A program made the translations under genes and the position numbers. Shown here piece by piece: positions 26,303-33,888 of a stretch of 64,000 bases of DNA. The notes beneath the pieces were generated by a model, which was not told the origin of the DNA, made no database searches, and was given only the letters and a program-made list of their open reading frames with translations. This DNA is from Dokdonia donghaensis DSW-1 (GTDB lineage: Bacteria; Bacteroidota; Bacteroidia; Flavobacteriales; Flavobacteriaceae), in NCBI RefSeq assembly GCF_001653755.1, contig NZ_CP015125.1, positions 1,238,001 to 1,302,000 of the forward strand, written 5' to 3'. Position 1 is the first letter of the stretch. Every line of letters begins with the position of its first letter.

Positions 26303-27265
26303 ATGAGTGATAAAGAAGTAAAAAACCTAGAAGATCTTTTTGATGCCCGCATTGCGCGTGACGAAAAGATAGAGCCAAAAGACTGGATGCCTGAGAAGTA
26401 TCGTAAAACTCACATACGCCAGATAAGTCAGCACGCACATTCTGAAATTGTGGGGATGCTGCCAGAGGGCAACTGGATCTCACGCGCCCCATCGTTACGT
26501 CGTAAAGTGGCGTTACTTGCAAAGGTGCAAGATGAGGCAGGACACGGTTTATACTTGTACTCGGCTTGTGAGACTTTAGGTGTATCGCGTGAGGAGTTAT
26601 ATGAGCAACTACACTCTGGTAAGGCAAAGTACTCTTCTATATTTAATTACCCTACGGTTACCTGGGCAGATATGGGAGCGATAGGCTGGCTAGTAGATGG
26701 TGCAGCCATTATAAATCAAGTGCCGCTTTGTAGCACTTCTTATGGTCCTTATGCACGAGCGATGATACGAGTGTGTAAAGAAGAGAGTTTTCACCAGCGT
26801 CAAGGGTTTGAGATTATGCTTAAACTCTCAAACGGGTCGCAGGAGCAAAAAGATATGGCGCAAGATGCACTTAATAGATGGTGGTGGCCGTCACTTATGA
26901 TGCTTGGTCCTACAGATGCTGAGTCTGTGCATACAGCCCAATCTATGAAATGGAAATTAAAGCGTAAGACTAATGACGAGCTACGCCAGCAATTTATAGA
27001 TCAAACTGTACCGCAAGCAGAATTGCTTGGACTTACCATACCTGATCCAGATTTAAAATGGAATGAGGAGACGGGACACTACGATTTTGGAGAAATAGAC
27101 TGGGATGAGTTCTGGCAAGTAGTAAAAGGTCACGGGCCTAGTAATAAAAAGCGTATGAAAGATAGAGTAGGCGCTTGGGAACGTGGTGAGTGGGTGCGTG
27201 ATGCAGCAATGGCACACGCCAAAAAGAAAGAAGAAAGAAAAAATCAAACTAAGAAAGCAGTCTAG
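26303..27265 (+). CDS. paaA: Phenylacetyl-CoA epoxidase catalytic subunit PaaA
   Basis: A 320-aa ferritin-like diiron protein that carries the epoxidase active site. Two ExxH motifs supply metal ligands: VQDEAGHGLYLY near residue 77 and CKEESFHQRQGFE near 158. The N-terminal RKTHIRQISQHAHSEIVGML is strongly conserved in PaaA. The C-terminus is lysine-rich. It is the second gene of the operon and is followed by paaB after a single base. Confidence 0.96.
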   Translation: MSDKEVKNLEDLFDARIARDEKIEPKDWMPEKYRKTHIRQISQHAHSEIVGMLPEGNWISRAPSLRRKVALLAKVQDEAGHGLYLYSACETLGVSREELYEQLHSGKAKYSSIFNYPTVTWADMGAIGWLVDGAAIINQVPLCSTSYGPYARAMIRVCKEESFHQRQGFEIMLKLSNGSQEQKDMAQDALNRWWWPSLMMLGPTDAESVHTAQSMKWKLKRKTNDELRQQFIDQTVPQAELLGLTIPDPDLKWNEETGHYDFGEIDWDEFWQVVKGHGPSNKKRMKDRVGAWERGEWVRDAAMAHAKKKEERKNQTKKAV

Positions 27266-27266
27266 T

Positions 27267-27551
27267 ATGAGCAAGAATTGGCCCCTTTGGGAAGTCTTCG
27301 TAAGAAGCAAGAACGGATTGGAGCATAGACACTTTGGAAGTCTACGCGCTGCAGATGCTGAAATGGCAATGGAGAACGCGCGCGATGTATACACACGTCG
27401 CAGTGAGGGAGTGAGCATATGGGTAGTAGAAAGCAATAATATCACAGCAAGCAATCCAGAAAATAATGGAGAGCTATTTGAGCCAGCTGCAGATAAGGTA
27501 TACCGTCACCCTACATTTTACGATTTGCCAGATGAGGTAAAACATATGTAA
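27267..27551 (+). CDS. paaB: Phenylacetyl-CoA epoxidase subunit PaaB
   Basis: A 94-aa subunit starting MSKNWPLWEVFVRSKNGLEH and including RHFGSLRAADAEMAMENARD, which are classic PaaB segments. PaaB bridges PaaAC heterodimers in the complex and has no catalytic centre. I chose the ATG at 27267, one base after the paaA stop; a longer frame from 27183 lies inside paaA and is not PaaB-like. A repeat-rich 94-bp gap follows before paaC. Confidence 0.95.
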   Translation: MSKNWPLWEVFVRSKNGLEHRHFGSLRAADAEMAMENARDVYTRRSEGVSIWVVESNNITASNPENNGELFEPAADKVYRHPTFYDLPDEVKHM

Positions 27552-27555
27552 TAGT

Positions 27556-27634
27556 GAAATCGAAACTGAAACCCAAAAAATTAAGACATAGACCTAAGAT
27601 GGTCGATTATAGTTTCAATTTCAGTTTTATTTTT
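27556..27634. repeat. Inverted GAAATCGAAACTGAAA-type repeat between paaB and paaC
   Basis: Left arm GAAATCGAAACTGAAAC (27556-27572); the region 27611-27628 reads on the minus strand AAAACTGAAATTGAAACT. It resembles the GATTTCGA-like sequences at 31937 and 33853 in other gaps of this operon. Confidence 0.6.
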
Positions 27635-27645
27635 AAAAGTTTATT

Positions 27646-28401
27646 ATGAACAAAGATTTATATAACTACATCATAGGTATTGCAGATAACAGCTTGATAC
27701 TTGGGCAGCGTCTGGGAGAATTATGTGGTCACGGCCCTAGTCTAGAGACAGATATTGCAGGTACAAACATCTCTTTAGATTTATTTGGACAAGTGCGCAG
27801 TTATTTTCATTATGCGGCACAAGTCTCGGGTGATGAGAATGCTACAGAAGATACCCTTGCGTTCTTGCGTATAGAGAGAGAGTATAAAAACGTATTACTC
27901 GTAGAGCAACCTAATACAGATTTTGCATACACAATTGTACGTCAGTTTTATTTTGATGCCTTTCATCTCTTATTTCTTAAAGCGTTAGAAACTAGCAAAG
28001 ATGAGACGCTGGCAGCCATCGCAAAAAAATCTATTAAAGAAGTAAGCTATCACTGGCGCTTCTCATCAGACTGGGTGCGCAGGCTAGGTGACGGCACAGA
28101 AGAGAGTCACACTCGTGTGCTTGAAGCTGTAAATGAATTGTGGATGTACACAGATGAGCTTTTTCACCAGACAGAGGCAGATAAGGCTATGATAGTCCAA
28201 GGCGTAGGAGTAGATACCTTAGCACTTAAAGAGACCTATTATAAAATGATAGGAGATGTTCTTGAAGAAGCTACATTACCTATTCCAGAAAGTAAGTACT
28301 GGCACAAGGGAGGTAAGCAAGGAATACATACAGAGCATATGGGATATATACTTTCAGATATGCAATATATGCAACGCACCTACCCAAATATGGAATGGTA
28401 G
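27646..28401 (+). CDS. paaC: Phenylacetyl-CoA epoxidase structural subunit PaaC
   Basis: A 251-aa helical ferritin-like protein, the non-catalytic partner of PaaA. Family marks are FLRIEREYKNVLLVEQPNTD and KEVSYHWRFSSDWVRRLGDG. It pairs with PaaA and helps bind the CoA substrate. Its end HMGYILSDMQYMQRTYPNMEW is typical. An 89-bp gap containing a foldable repeat separates it from paaD. Confidence 0.95.
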   Translation: MNKDLYNYIIGIADNSLILGQRLGELCGHGPSLETDIAGTNISLDLFGQVRSYFHYAAQVSGDENATEDTLAFLRIEREYKNVLLVEQPNTDFAYTIVRQFYFDAFHLLFLKALETSKDETLAAIAKKSIKEVSYHWRFSSDWVRRLGDGTEESHTRVLEAVNELWMYTDELFHQTEADKAMIVQGVGVDTLALKETYYKMIGDVLEEATLPIPESKYWHKGGKQGIHTEHMGYILSDMQYMQRTYPNMEW

Positions 28402-28407
28402 AGAATT

Positions 28408-28487
28408 ATGAACACAGAATATCGAATTTTGAACATCGAAGTATTACTTCGGCGTTTCATATTTGTTATTCTTTATTCGATATTTAA
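28408..28487. repeat. Solo hairpin-forming repeat (MITE-like) between paaC and paaD
   Basis: The left arm has AGAATATCGAAT and GAACATCGAAGT. The right arm is its imperfect complement, with ACTTCG and ATTCGATATTT, and a CGAAGT-ATT-ACTTCG tip. The arms match the sequences flanking the four-helix-bundle gene at 29863. It ends 3 bp before the paaD start. Confidence 0.7.
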
Positions 28488-28490
28488 AAA

Positions 28491-28991
28491 TTGATATTAG
28501 AAACGCAAAACATACAACCGCATTTGATCTCAATACTTGAAGGAGTAAGCGATCCAGAGATTCCTGTGTTGTCTATTATGGATATGGGTGTTGTACGCGA
28601 GGCAATAGAGCAAAACGGTATTGTACGTGTAAAAATAACACCTACTTACTCCGGTTGCCCTGCAATGGATGTGATAGGAGATGATATTGTTTCCGCTTTC
28701 GCGAAAGCGGGAAAAACCGCAAAAATCCAGCTCGTACTCGCTCCGGCCTGGACCACAGACTGGATAACTCCACGTGGCAGAGAAGCGCTTGAAAAATACG
28801 GTATTGCAGCACCATTATCTCCAGAAGCAGATAAAGAAGCCCTGCTGGGAAATAAGAAAATAGTAAAATGTACCAACTGTGGCTCTACAGAGACACATCT
28901 GGTCAGTCAGTTTGGGTCTACCGCCTGTAAAGCATTGTTTAAATGTGATACGTGTCAAGAACCTTTTGACTATTTTAAATGTTTAAAATAA
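28491..28991 (+). CDS. paaD: PaaD, MIP18-type iron-sulfur maturation factor for the epoxidase
   Basis: A 166-aa protein with a MIP18/DUF59 domain (SDPEIPVLSIMDMGVV, then GCPAMDVI) and a C-terminal zinc-ribbon-like cysteine set (CTNCGSTETH and CDTCQEPFDYFKC). PaaD is needed for epoxidase activity, probably in cofactor assembly. The frame is closed by a TAA at 28485, leaving TTG 28491 as the most likely start; the first ATG lies well inside the conserved domain. The solo repeat ends at the start, which may explain the odd initiation. A palindrome copy encodes SAFAKAGKT. Confidence 0.93.
   Translation: MILETQNIQPHLISILEGVSDPEIPVLSIMDMGVVREAIEQNGIVRVKITPTYSGCPAMDVIGDDIVSAFAKAGKTAKIQLVLAPAWTTDWITPRGREALEKYGIAAPLSPEADKEALLGNKKIVKCTNCGSTETHLVSQFGSTACKALFKCDTCQEPFDYFKCLK
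28695..28708. repeat. GCTTTCGCGAAAGC palindrome, copy 10
   Basis: Perfect palindrome inside paaD, read as AFAKA. Next copy 2482 bp downstream. Confidence 0.95.
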
Positions 28992-28992
28992 T

Positions 28993-29008
28993 TCCCGCAG
29001 CAGCGGGA
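28993..29008. other. Small GC-rich hairpin between paaD and paaG
   Basis: TCCCGC-AGCA-GCGGGA directly after the paaD stop. It might act as a partial terminator or an RNA-stability element; there is no T-run. Confidence 0.35.
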
Positions 29009-29019
29009 TTCTTTGTTAT

Positions 29020-29799
29020 ATGAGTAGTATACAGAAATCAATAGAGAATGGTGTAGCAACGCTCACCTTTAATCGCCCAGAAGTATTTAATAGTTTTAAC
29101 CGTGAGATGGCATTCTTACTGCAAGATGAGTTAGATGCTTGTAATAAGGACACACAAGTAATAGCCATTATTCTCACCGGTAGTGGTAAGGCATTTTGTG
29201 CCGGTCAAGATTTAAAAGAAATTACAGATCCAGAATTAAATCCAGGGTTTAAGAAAATACTAGAAGAGCATTACAACCCGATTATAGAAAAAATACGAGC
29301 GATTGAAAAACCTATCATTGCTGCTGTAAATGGTGTTGCCGCTGGAGCTGGGGCAAATATTGCACTAGCCTGTGATATTGTTATTGCACACGAGAAGGTA
29401 AGTTTTATACAAGCCTTTAGCAAGATAGGCCTTGTGCCAGATAGTGCAGGTACGTTTTTCTTACCTAGACTTATAGGTTTTGGTAAAGCAAGTGCATTGA
29501 TGATGCTGGGTGATAAAATCTCTGCAACAGAGGCAGAGAAGATGGGGATGATCTATAAGGTAACTACGCTAGACGAGTTTAATAATGTGGTTACTACAAC
29601 GGCAACAACACTAGCACAAATGCCTACCAAAGCGATAGGTCTCACAAAGCGATTACTTAATGTGTCTATGACCAATAATCTTGAAGAGCAACTTGCGCTA
29701 GAAGGTAAATTACAAATAGAAGCATCAGAGAGTGAAGATTTTAAAGAAGGTGTAGACGCTTTTGTAAATAAAAGACGCCCAGTTTTTAAAGGGAAGTAA
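29020..29799 (+). CDS. paaG: 1,2-epoxyphenylacetyl-CoA isomerase (PaaG)
   Basis: A 259-aa crotonase-fold enzyme that converts the ring epoxide to the oxepin form. Its acidic active-site segment is SKIGLVPDSAGTFFLPRL, with the Asp typical of PaaG rather than the Glu of ordinary hydratases. An oxyanion-hole motif VNGVAAGAGANIALACD is present. It lies 28 bp after paaD. Distinguishing PaaG from other crotonases rests on that segment and operon position. Confidence 0.9.
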   Translation: MSSIQKSIENGVATLTFNRPEVFNSFNREMAFLLQDELDACNKDTQVIAIILTGSGKAFCAGQDLKEITDPELNPGFKKILEEHYNPIIEKIRAIEKPIIAAVNGVAAGAGANIALACDIVIAHEKVSFIQAFSKIGLVPDSAGTFFLPRLIGFGKASALMMLGDKISATEAEKMGMIYKVTTLDEFNNVVTTTATTLAQMPTKAIGLTKRLLNVSMTNNLEEQLALEGKLQIEASESEDFKEGVDAFVNKRRPVFKGK

Positions 29800-29806
29800 A
29801 GACTTA

Positions 29807-29840
29807 CGAACCGCAGAATATCGAACAAGGAATATAGAAG
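29807..29840. repeat. Left inverted repeat of four-helix-bundle cassette
   Basis: Contains AGAATATCGAACAAGGAATAT and AGAAG. It is imperfectly inverted relative to 30253-30291 and resembles the solo element at 28408. Confidence 0.7.
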
Positions 29841-29862
29841 TATAAAATTGTAGATTGTGTAA

Positions 29863-30222
29863 ATGAAGAAGTTTGATTTAGAAGAGAGGCTTATCCAGTT
29901 TTCGGTTGAGGTTATAAAAATTGGTAACAAGCTAGATGGTAGCTATGCTTCTCAACATCTGTCAAAACAGCTCATTCGTTCTTCAACTTCTGCAGCGTTA
30001 AATTATGGTGAAGCACAAGGAGCAGAGTCGCCCAAAGATTTTATTCACAAGATGAAGGTTTGTCTTAAGGAACTCAGGGAGTCATTAGTTAATCTCAAAA
30101 TACAAAAGGGAGCAGACTTGAGTAAGGATAATAATCCAGTGGATAACTTGATAAAAGAGAATAATGAGCTTGTGTCAATTTTTGTTGCTAGTATTAGAAC
30201 TTCTCAGGCAAAGAATAGATGA
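29863..30222 (+). CDS. Four-helix-bundle protein (23S rRNA IVS/S23-like family)
   Basis: A 119-aa protein of the TIGR02436-like family. Marks are QLIRSSTSAALNYGEAQGA and the helical end LIKENNELVSIFVASIRTSQ. Such genes occur within rRNA intervening sequences and as scattered copies in Bacteroidetes. They are not ribosomal proteins despite the S23 label. Here the gene sits inside the paa operon with imperfect inverted repeats on both sides, suggesting a small mobile cassette; I see no transposase. The function of the family is unknown. Confidence 0.9.
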   Translation: MKKFDLEERLIQFSVEVIKIGNKLDGSYASQHLSKQLIRSSTSAALNYGEAQGAESPKDFIHKMKVCLKELRESLVNLKIQKGADLSKDNNPVDNLIKENNELVSIFVASIRTSQAKNR

Positions 30223-30252
30223 TAGGATTTGATTTTTATACGAGTGAGAAAA

Positions 30253-30291
30253 ACTTCTACATTGGATATTCATTAATCGATATTCGGTGTT
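30253..30291. repeat. Right inverted repeat of four-helix-bundle cassette
   Basis: On the minus strand it reads AACACCGAATATCGATTAAT followed by GAATATCC and TAGAAG, matching the left arm at 29807-29840 with some substitutions and a small insertion. Confidence 0.7.
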
Positions 30292-30309
30292 AAACAATAA
30301 GCATTGTTA

Positions 30310-31494
30310 ATGATAAATAACATAGGAATTATAGGCGCTGGTACAATGGGTTCTGGCATTGCTCAAGTAGCTGCAACTGCTGGTTGTGCTGTAAAACTCT
30401 TTGATGTAAATCAAGAGGCGCTTGATAAAGCAAAGGCAGCACTAGAAAAAGTACTCAAACGTCTTATAGAGAAAGGACGCATAGACGCCTCAGGAAAAGA
30501 TAGAATACAAGCTAATATTACATATGTTAACACGCTTAAAGAGTTAGCAAACGCAGATCTCACAATCGAAGCTATTGTAGAAAATCTTGAGGTCAAGAAA
30601 AAAGTATTTCAAGAGTTAGAAACCTACGTTTCTGACACGGCGATAATAGCCTCAAACACTTCAAGTCTTTCTATCGCATCTATTGCAGCATCATTGCAAA
30701 ATCCAGAGCGTTGTATTGGGATTCACTTTTTTAATCCTGCGCCATTAATGAAACTTGTTGAGATGATACCCGCGGTACAAACCTCGCAAAACGTTTTAGA
30801 CACTTGTGTTGCCGAAATTACACGTTGGAAAAAAGTTGTAGCCATCGCAAAAGATACTCCAGGGTTTATTGTAAACCGCGTTGCACGACCATTTTATGGA
30901 GAGGCGTTACGTATGTATGAAGAAGGTGTGGCAAATTTTGCAACCATAGACGCAGCTATGAAAAGTGTGGGAGGTTTCCGTATGGGACCTTTTGAGTTGA
31001 TGGATTTTATAGGTAACGATGTAAATTATACCGTTACAGAAACTGTGTTTAATGCCTTTTATCAAGATCCAAGATACAAGCCGTCTTTTACCCAACAGCG
31101 ATATAGCCAGGCGGGATATCTAGGTCGTAAATCGGGACGCGGTTATTATGATTATAAAAATGTCGAGGCAGATAACGCTTTCGCGAAAGCGTCATCACAA
31201 GCAGCAATAGCTACTCAAGATAAGGAAGCAATTTTTGAGCGTATTCTAGTAATGCTTATTAACGAAGCAGCAGATGCCTTGTTCTGGAATGTAGCAAGTG
31301 CCGAAGATATAGACAATGCGATGACCAAAGGGGTAAACTACCCAAAAGGATTACTAGCCTGGGCAGATGAGAAAGGAATAAGCTGGTGTGTACAAAAAAT
31401 GGATGCTTTGTATGATGAGTATAGAGAAGATAGATACAGATGCAGCCCACTTTTAAGAAGGATGGAAAAAGAGGGAAAACAATTTTTTGCCTAA
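30310..31494 (+). CDS. paaH: 3-hydroxyadipyl-CoA dehydrogenase (PaaH)
   Basis: A 394-aa NAD-dependent 3-hydroxyacyl-CoA dehydrogenase. The Rossmann motif is IGIIGAGTMGSGIAQVA, and the catalytic-domain segment GIHFFNPAPLMKLVEMI is clear. The C-terminus holds a second, partial 3HCDH helical domain (NEAADALFWNVASAEDIDNA). It oxidises 3-hydroxyadipyl-CoA in the lower paa pathway. I chose the ATG at 30310 over a TTG two codons upstream. A palindrome copy is read as AFAKA in the linker between the two C-terminal domains. Confidence 0.93.
   Translation: MINNIGIIGAGTMGSGIAQVAATAGCAVKLFDVNQEALDKAKAALEKVLKRLIEKGRIDASGKDRIQANITYVNTLKELANADLTIEAIVENLEVKKKVFQELETYVSDTAIIASNTSSLSIASIAASLQNPERCIGIHFFNPAPLMKLVEMIPAVQTSQNVLDTCVAEITRWKKVVAIAKDTPGFIVNRVARPFYGEALRMYEEGVANFATIDAAMKSVGGFRMGPFELMDFIGNDVNYTVTETVFNAFYQDPRYKPSFTQQRYSQAGYLGRKSGRGYYDYKNVEADNAFAKASSQAAIATQDKEAIFERILVMLINEAADALFWNVASAEDIDNAMTKGVNYPKGLLAWADEKGISWCVQKMDALYDEYREDRYRCSPLLRRMEKEGKQFFA
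31177..31190. repeat. GCTTTCGCGAAAGC palindrome, copy 11
   Basis: Perfect palindrome inside paaH, read as NAFAKAS. Next copy 2634 bp downstream. Confidence 0.95.
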
Positions 31495-31507
31495 TCTAGA
31501 TGCTAGT

Positions 31508-31918
31508 ATGAACGGAGAAAAAATACCTTATAAAATGTTATCTCAAGACGCATACAGCAGTTGGCTAGGTATTGAGATTATAGAGGCACAAGTAGGTTTT
31601 GTAAAAGTGGGGATGACTATACGCAAGGAGATGCTCAACAGTATGGGCAAGGCTCACGGTGGGATAAGTTACTCACTGGCAGATACGGCTTTTGGATTTA
31701 CTGCAAACACGCACGGAAAATATGCCGTGTCTATTGAGACAAGTATAAATCATATAGAAGCTTTAGAAGAAGGAGATTACATCACTGCAGAGGCAACGGT
31801 AAACCTTCAGAAGACTAAAGTAGGTTTTAATATTGTTGAAATTAAAAGAGGTGACGAGCTTGTTGCACTTTTTAAAGGGGTAGTTTATCGTACTTCAAAA
31901 GATTGGGAAATAGATTAA
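31508..31918 (+). CDS. paaI: Phenylacetyl-CoA-type hotdog thioesterase PaaI
   Basis: A 136-aa hotdog-fold thioesterase. SMGKAHGGISYSLADTAFGF is the PaaI active-site segment with its Asp, and the GVVYRTSKDWEID end is typical. PaaI rescues CoA by cleaving ring-hydroxylated or dead-end CoA esters when the pathway stalls. I chose the ATG at 31508, 13 nt after the paaH stop; a TTG start would overlap paaH. Confidence 0.93.
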   Translation: MNGEKIPYKMLSQDAYSSWLGIEIIEAQVGFVKVGMTIRKEMLNSMGKAHGGISYSLADTAFGFTANTHGKYAVSIETSINHIEALEEGDYITAEATVNLQKTKVGFNIVEIKRGDELVALFKGVVYRTSKDWEID

Positions 31919-31936
31919 ATAATAAAAAAAGAACTT

Positions 31937-31967
31937 CGATTTCGACTTCGATTTCGACTTCAATTTC
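31937..31967. repeat. Short tandem repeat of TTCGATTTCGAC before paaJ
   Basis: Nearly three copies of a 12-bp unit (the last with TTCAATTTCA) fill the 54-bp gap between paaI and paaJ, ending 5 bp before the paaJ ATG. Confidence 0.8.
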
Positions 31968-31972
31968 AAAAT

Positions 31973-33187
31973 ATGGAAGCATATATCATAGACGGAGTTC
32001 GTACTCCTATAGGAAATTATAAAGGAACATTAAGTGCTGTGCGCACAGACGATCTGGGAGCACACGTGATACTCGAAGTCGTAAGACGTAACCCAAATAT
32101 CCCAAAAGAAGCATACGACGATGTGATTATGGGCTGTGCAAACCAGGCAGGAGAAGATAACCGTAATGTAGCGCGTATGAGTTTGCTACTTGCTGGACTA
32201 CCTTTTACCGTACCTGGAGAGACCGTAAATCGTTTATGTAGTTCCGGACTTTCGGCCATTATACACGCAAACCGTGCTATAAAAGCTGGTGACGGAGACC
32301 TATTTATCTCTGGTGGTGTAGAAAATATGACACGTGGCCCGTATGTGATGGCAAAGCCTTCTACAGCTTTTGGTGGTGATAGTAAGATGTATGACTCGAC
32401 TTTTGGGTGGCGTTTTATAAACCCAAAGATGAAAGAACTATACGGAGTAGATGGAATGGGAACCACTGCCGAAAATCTTGTTGAAAAATATAACATCTCA
32501 CGTGAAGATCAAGATGCCTTTGCATATCACAGCCAGATGAAAGCTGCAGCTGCTCAAAAAAGTGGCCGTCTAGCAAAGGAAATTGTTCCTGTAGAAATCC
32601 CACAGCGTAAAAAAGATCCCATCATCTTTAAAAATGACGAATTTATAAAGCCTAATAGCTCAAAGGAAGTGCTTGCAAAGCTTCGTCCAGCTTTTAAAAA
32701 GGAGGGTGGAAGTGTAACCGCAGGTAACAGCTCAGGACTTAATGATGGCGCAGCGGCAACCATTGTAGCAAGTGAAGCTGCTGTAAAAAAATATGGCCTT
32801 ACACCACTTGCAAGAATTGTAAGTTCTGCAGTGGTAGGTGTCGAGCCACGCATTATGGGAATAGGTCCAGTACAAGCTTCAAACAAGGCGCTTCAAAAAG
32901 CAGGTCTTACACTTGAAGATATGGATGTTATAGAACTTAATGAAGCATTTGCCTCACAAGCGCTAGCTTGTATACGTGAGTGGGGACTGGCAGATGATGA
33001 TGCGAGAATAAACCCTAACGGAGGCTCTATCGCAATAGGTCATCCGCTAGGTGTAACAGGGACGCGTATTGCATATTCGGCGGCTGTAGAGCTTAAAGAA
33101 CAAGGAAAACGCTATGCACTTGTGACAATGTGTATAGGTGTAGGTCAAGGCTATGCCGCAGTGATAGAAAACGTGGCTGTTTCATAA
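31973..33187 (+). CDS. paaJ: 3-oxoadipyl-CoA thiolase (PaaJ/PcaF-like)
   Basis: A 404-aa thiolase. The nucleophilic Cys is in NRLCSSGLSAIIHA. C-terminal motifs NEAFASQ, GHPLGVTGTR and CIGVGQGYA complete the catalytic set. In the paa pathway it cleaves 3-oxoadipyl-CoA to succinyl-CoA and acetyl-CoA, and it also acts on the 5,6-dehydro intermediate. Operon position supports this role over a general acetyl-CoA acetyltransferase. Confidence 0.93.
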   Translation: MEAYIIDGVRTPIGNYKGTLSAVRTDDLGAHVILEVVRRNPNIPKEAYDDVIMGCANQAGEDNRNVARMSLLLAGLPFTVPGETVNRLCSSGLSAIIHANRAIKAGDGDLFISGGVENMTRGPYVMAKPSTAFGGDSKMYDSTFGWRFINPKMKELYGVDGMGTTAENLVEKYNISREDQDAFAYHSQMKAAAAQKSGRLAKEIVPVEIPQRKKDPIIFKNDEFIKPNSSKEVLAKLRPAFKKEGGSVTAGNSSGLNDGAAATIVASEAAVKKYGLTPLARIVSSAVVGVEPRIMGIGPVQASNKALQKAGLTLEDMDVIELNEAFASQALACIREWGLADDDARINPNGGSIAIGHPLGVTGTRIAYSAAVELKEQGKRYALVTMCIGVGQGYAAVIENVAVS

Positions 33188-33204
33188 TCAAATAATTGAA
33201 TCTT

Positions 33205-33807
33205 ATGAAAATTTTGGTAATAGGTGGTAATGGGACTATAGGTAAAACTATAACAGCACACTTTTCTAAAGAAGATGAGGTGGTTGTAGCTGGCCGAAGT
33301 TCTGGAGATGTCACTGTAGATATAGCATCTGCAGGTTCTATCATAAAAATGTTTGAAACTGTAGGTACAGTAGATGCAATTATAAATGTAGCTGGAGATG
33401 CAAAGTGGGATACATTTGATAACCTAAGTGAAGAGGATTTTTACATAGGTATTAAAAGTAAAATGATGGGCCAGGTTAATCTTGTGAGATTAGGGAGAAA
33501 ATATCTTAACGATGGTGGATCCATAACATTAACAACAGGAATTCTTGCAGATGAGCCTGTGTATATGACTACAAGTGCCGCAATGGTTAATGGAGCAATC
33601 CAAAGTTTTGTAATGGCGGTGGCATTAGAGTTAGATCGTGGTTTGAGAGTAAATGTAGTTTCTGCAGATCTTGTAGAAGATGCGTTTGAGAAGTATAAAG
33701 ATTTCTTCCCAGGAAATACACCAGTACCTATGGATAAAGTGGTTGCTGGTTACATAAAGTCTGTAAAAGGAAAAATTAATGGAGCTGTCATTCGTATACG
33801 AGGGTAG
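33205..33807 (+). CDS. Atypical short-chain dehydrogenase in the paa operon
   Basis: A 200-aa Rossmann protein with glycine motif GGNGTIGKTI near the N-terminus. INVAG stands where classical SDRs have NNAG. The usual catalytic YxxxK is not visible: the matching place reads VYMTTSAAMVNGAIQSF, without the Lys. It therefore resembles the small atypical SDR group, whose substrates are unknown. I chose the ATG at 33205, three codons after a TTG. Its place between paaJ and paaZ suggests an accessory paa function, but this is inference. Confidence 0.85.
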   Translation: MKILVIGGNGTIGKTITAHFSKEDEVVVAGRSSGDVTVDIASAGSIIKMFETVGTVDAIINVAGDAKWDTFDNLSEEDFYIGIKSKMMGQVNLVRLGRKYLNDGGSITLTTGILADEPVYMTTSAAMVNGAIQSFVMAVALELDRGLRVNVVSADLVEDAFEKYKDFFPGNTPVPMDKVVAGYIKSVKGKINGAVIRIRG

Positions 33808-33810
33808 ACC

Positions 33811-33824
33811 GCTTTCGCGAAAGC
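33811..33824. repeat. GCTTTCGCGAAAGC palindrome, copy 12
   Basis: Perfect palindrome 3 nt after the SDR stop codon, in the gap before paaZ. Next copy only 1383 bp downstream. Confidence 0.95.
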
Positions 33825-33852
33825 AAAAAAAAGAATAACATCGGCGCTGATA

Positions 33853-33877
33853 TCGATTTCAGTTTCCGATTTCAAAA
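33853..33877. repeat. GATATCGATTTCAGTTTCCGATTTCA-like repeat before paaZ
   Basis: An AT-rich stretch with two GATTTC units, similar to the sequences at 27556 and 31937. It ends 11 bp before the paaZ ATG. Confidence 0.5.
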
Positions 33878-33888
33878 ACGAGCGTTTT

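Noticed and set aside
27183..27266. Longer N-terminus for paaB within paaA
   Set aside because: The encoded residues are basic and unlike PaaB; the PaaB family starts at MSKNWPLWE.
29863..30222. True ribosomal protein S23
   Set aside because: The S23 label of this family is historical; the gene is a free-standing four-helix-bundle type.
31937..31967. Short repeats as a CRISPR array
   Set aside because: The unit is a 12-bp tandem without spacers or cas genes nearby.
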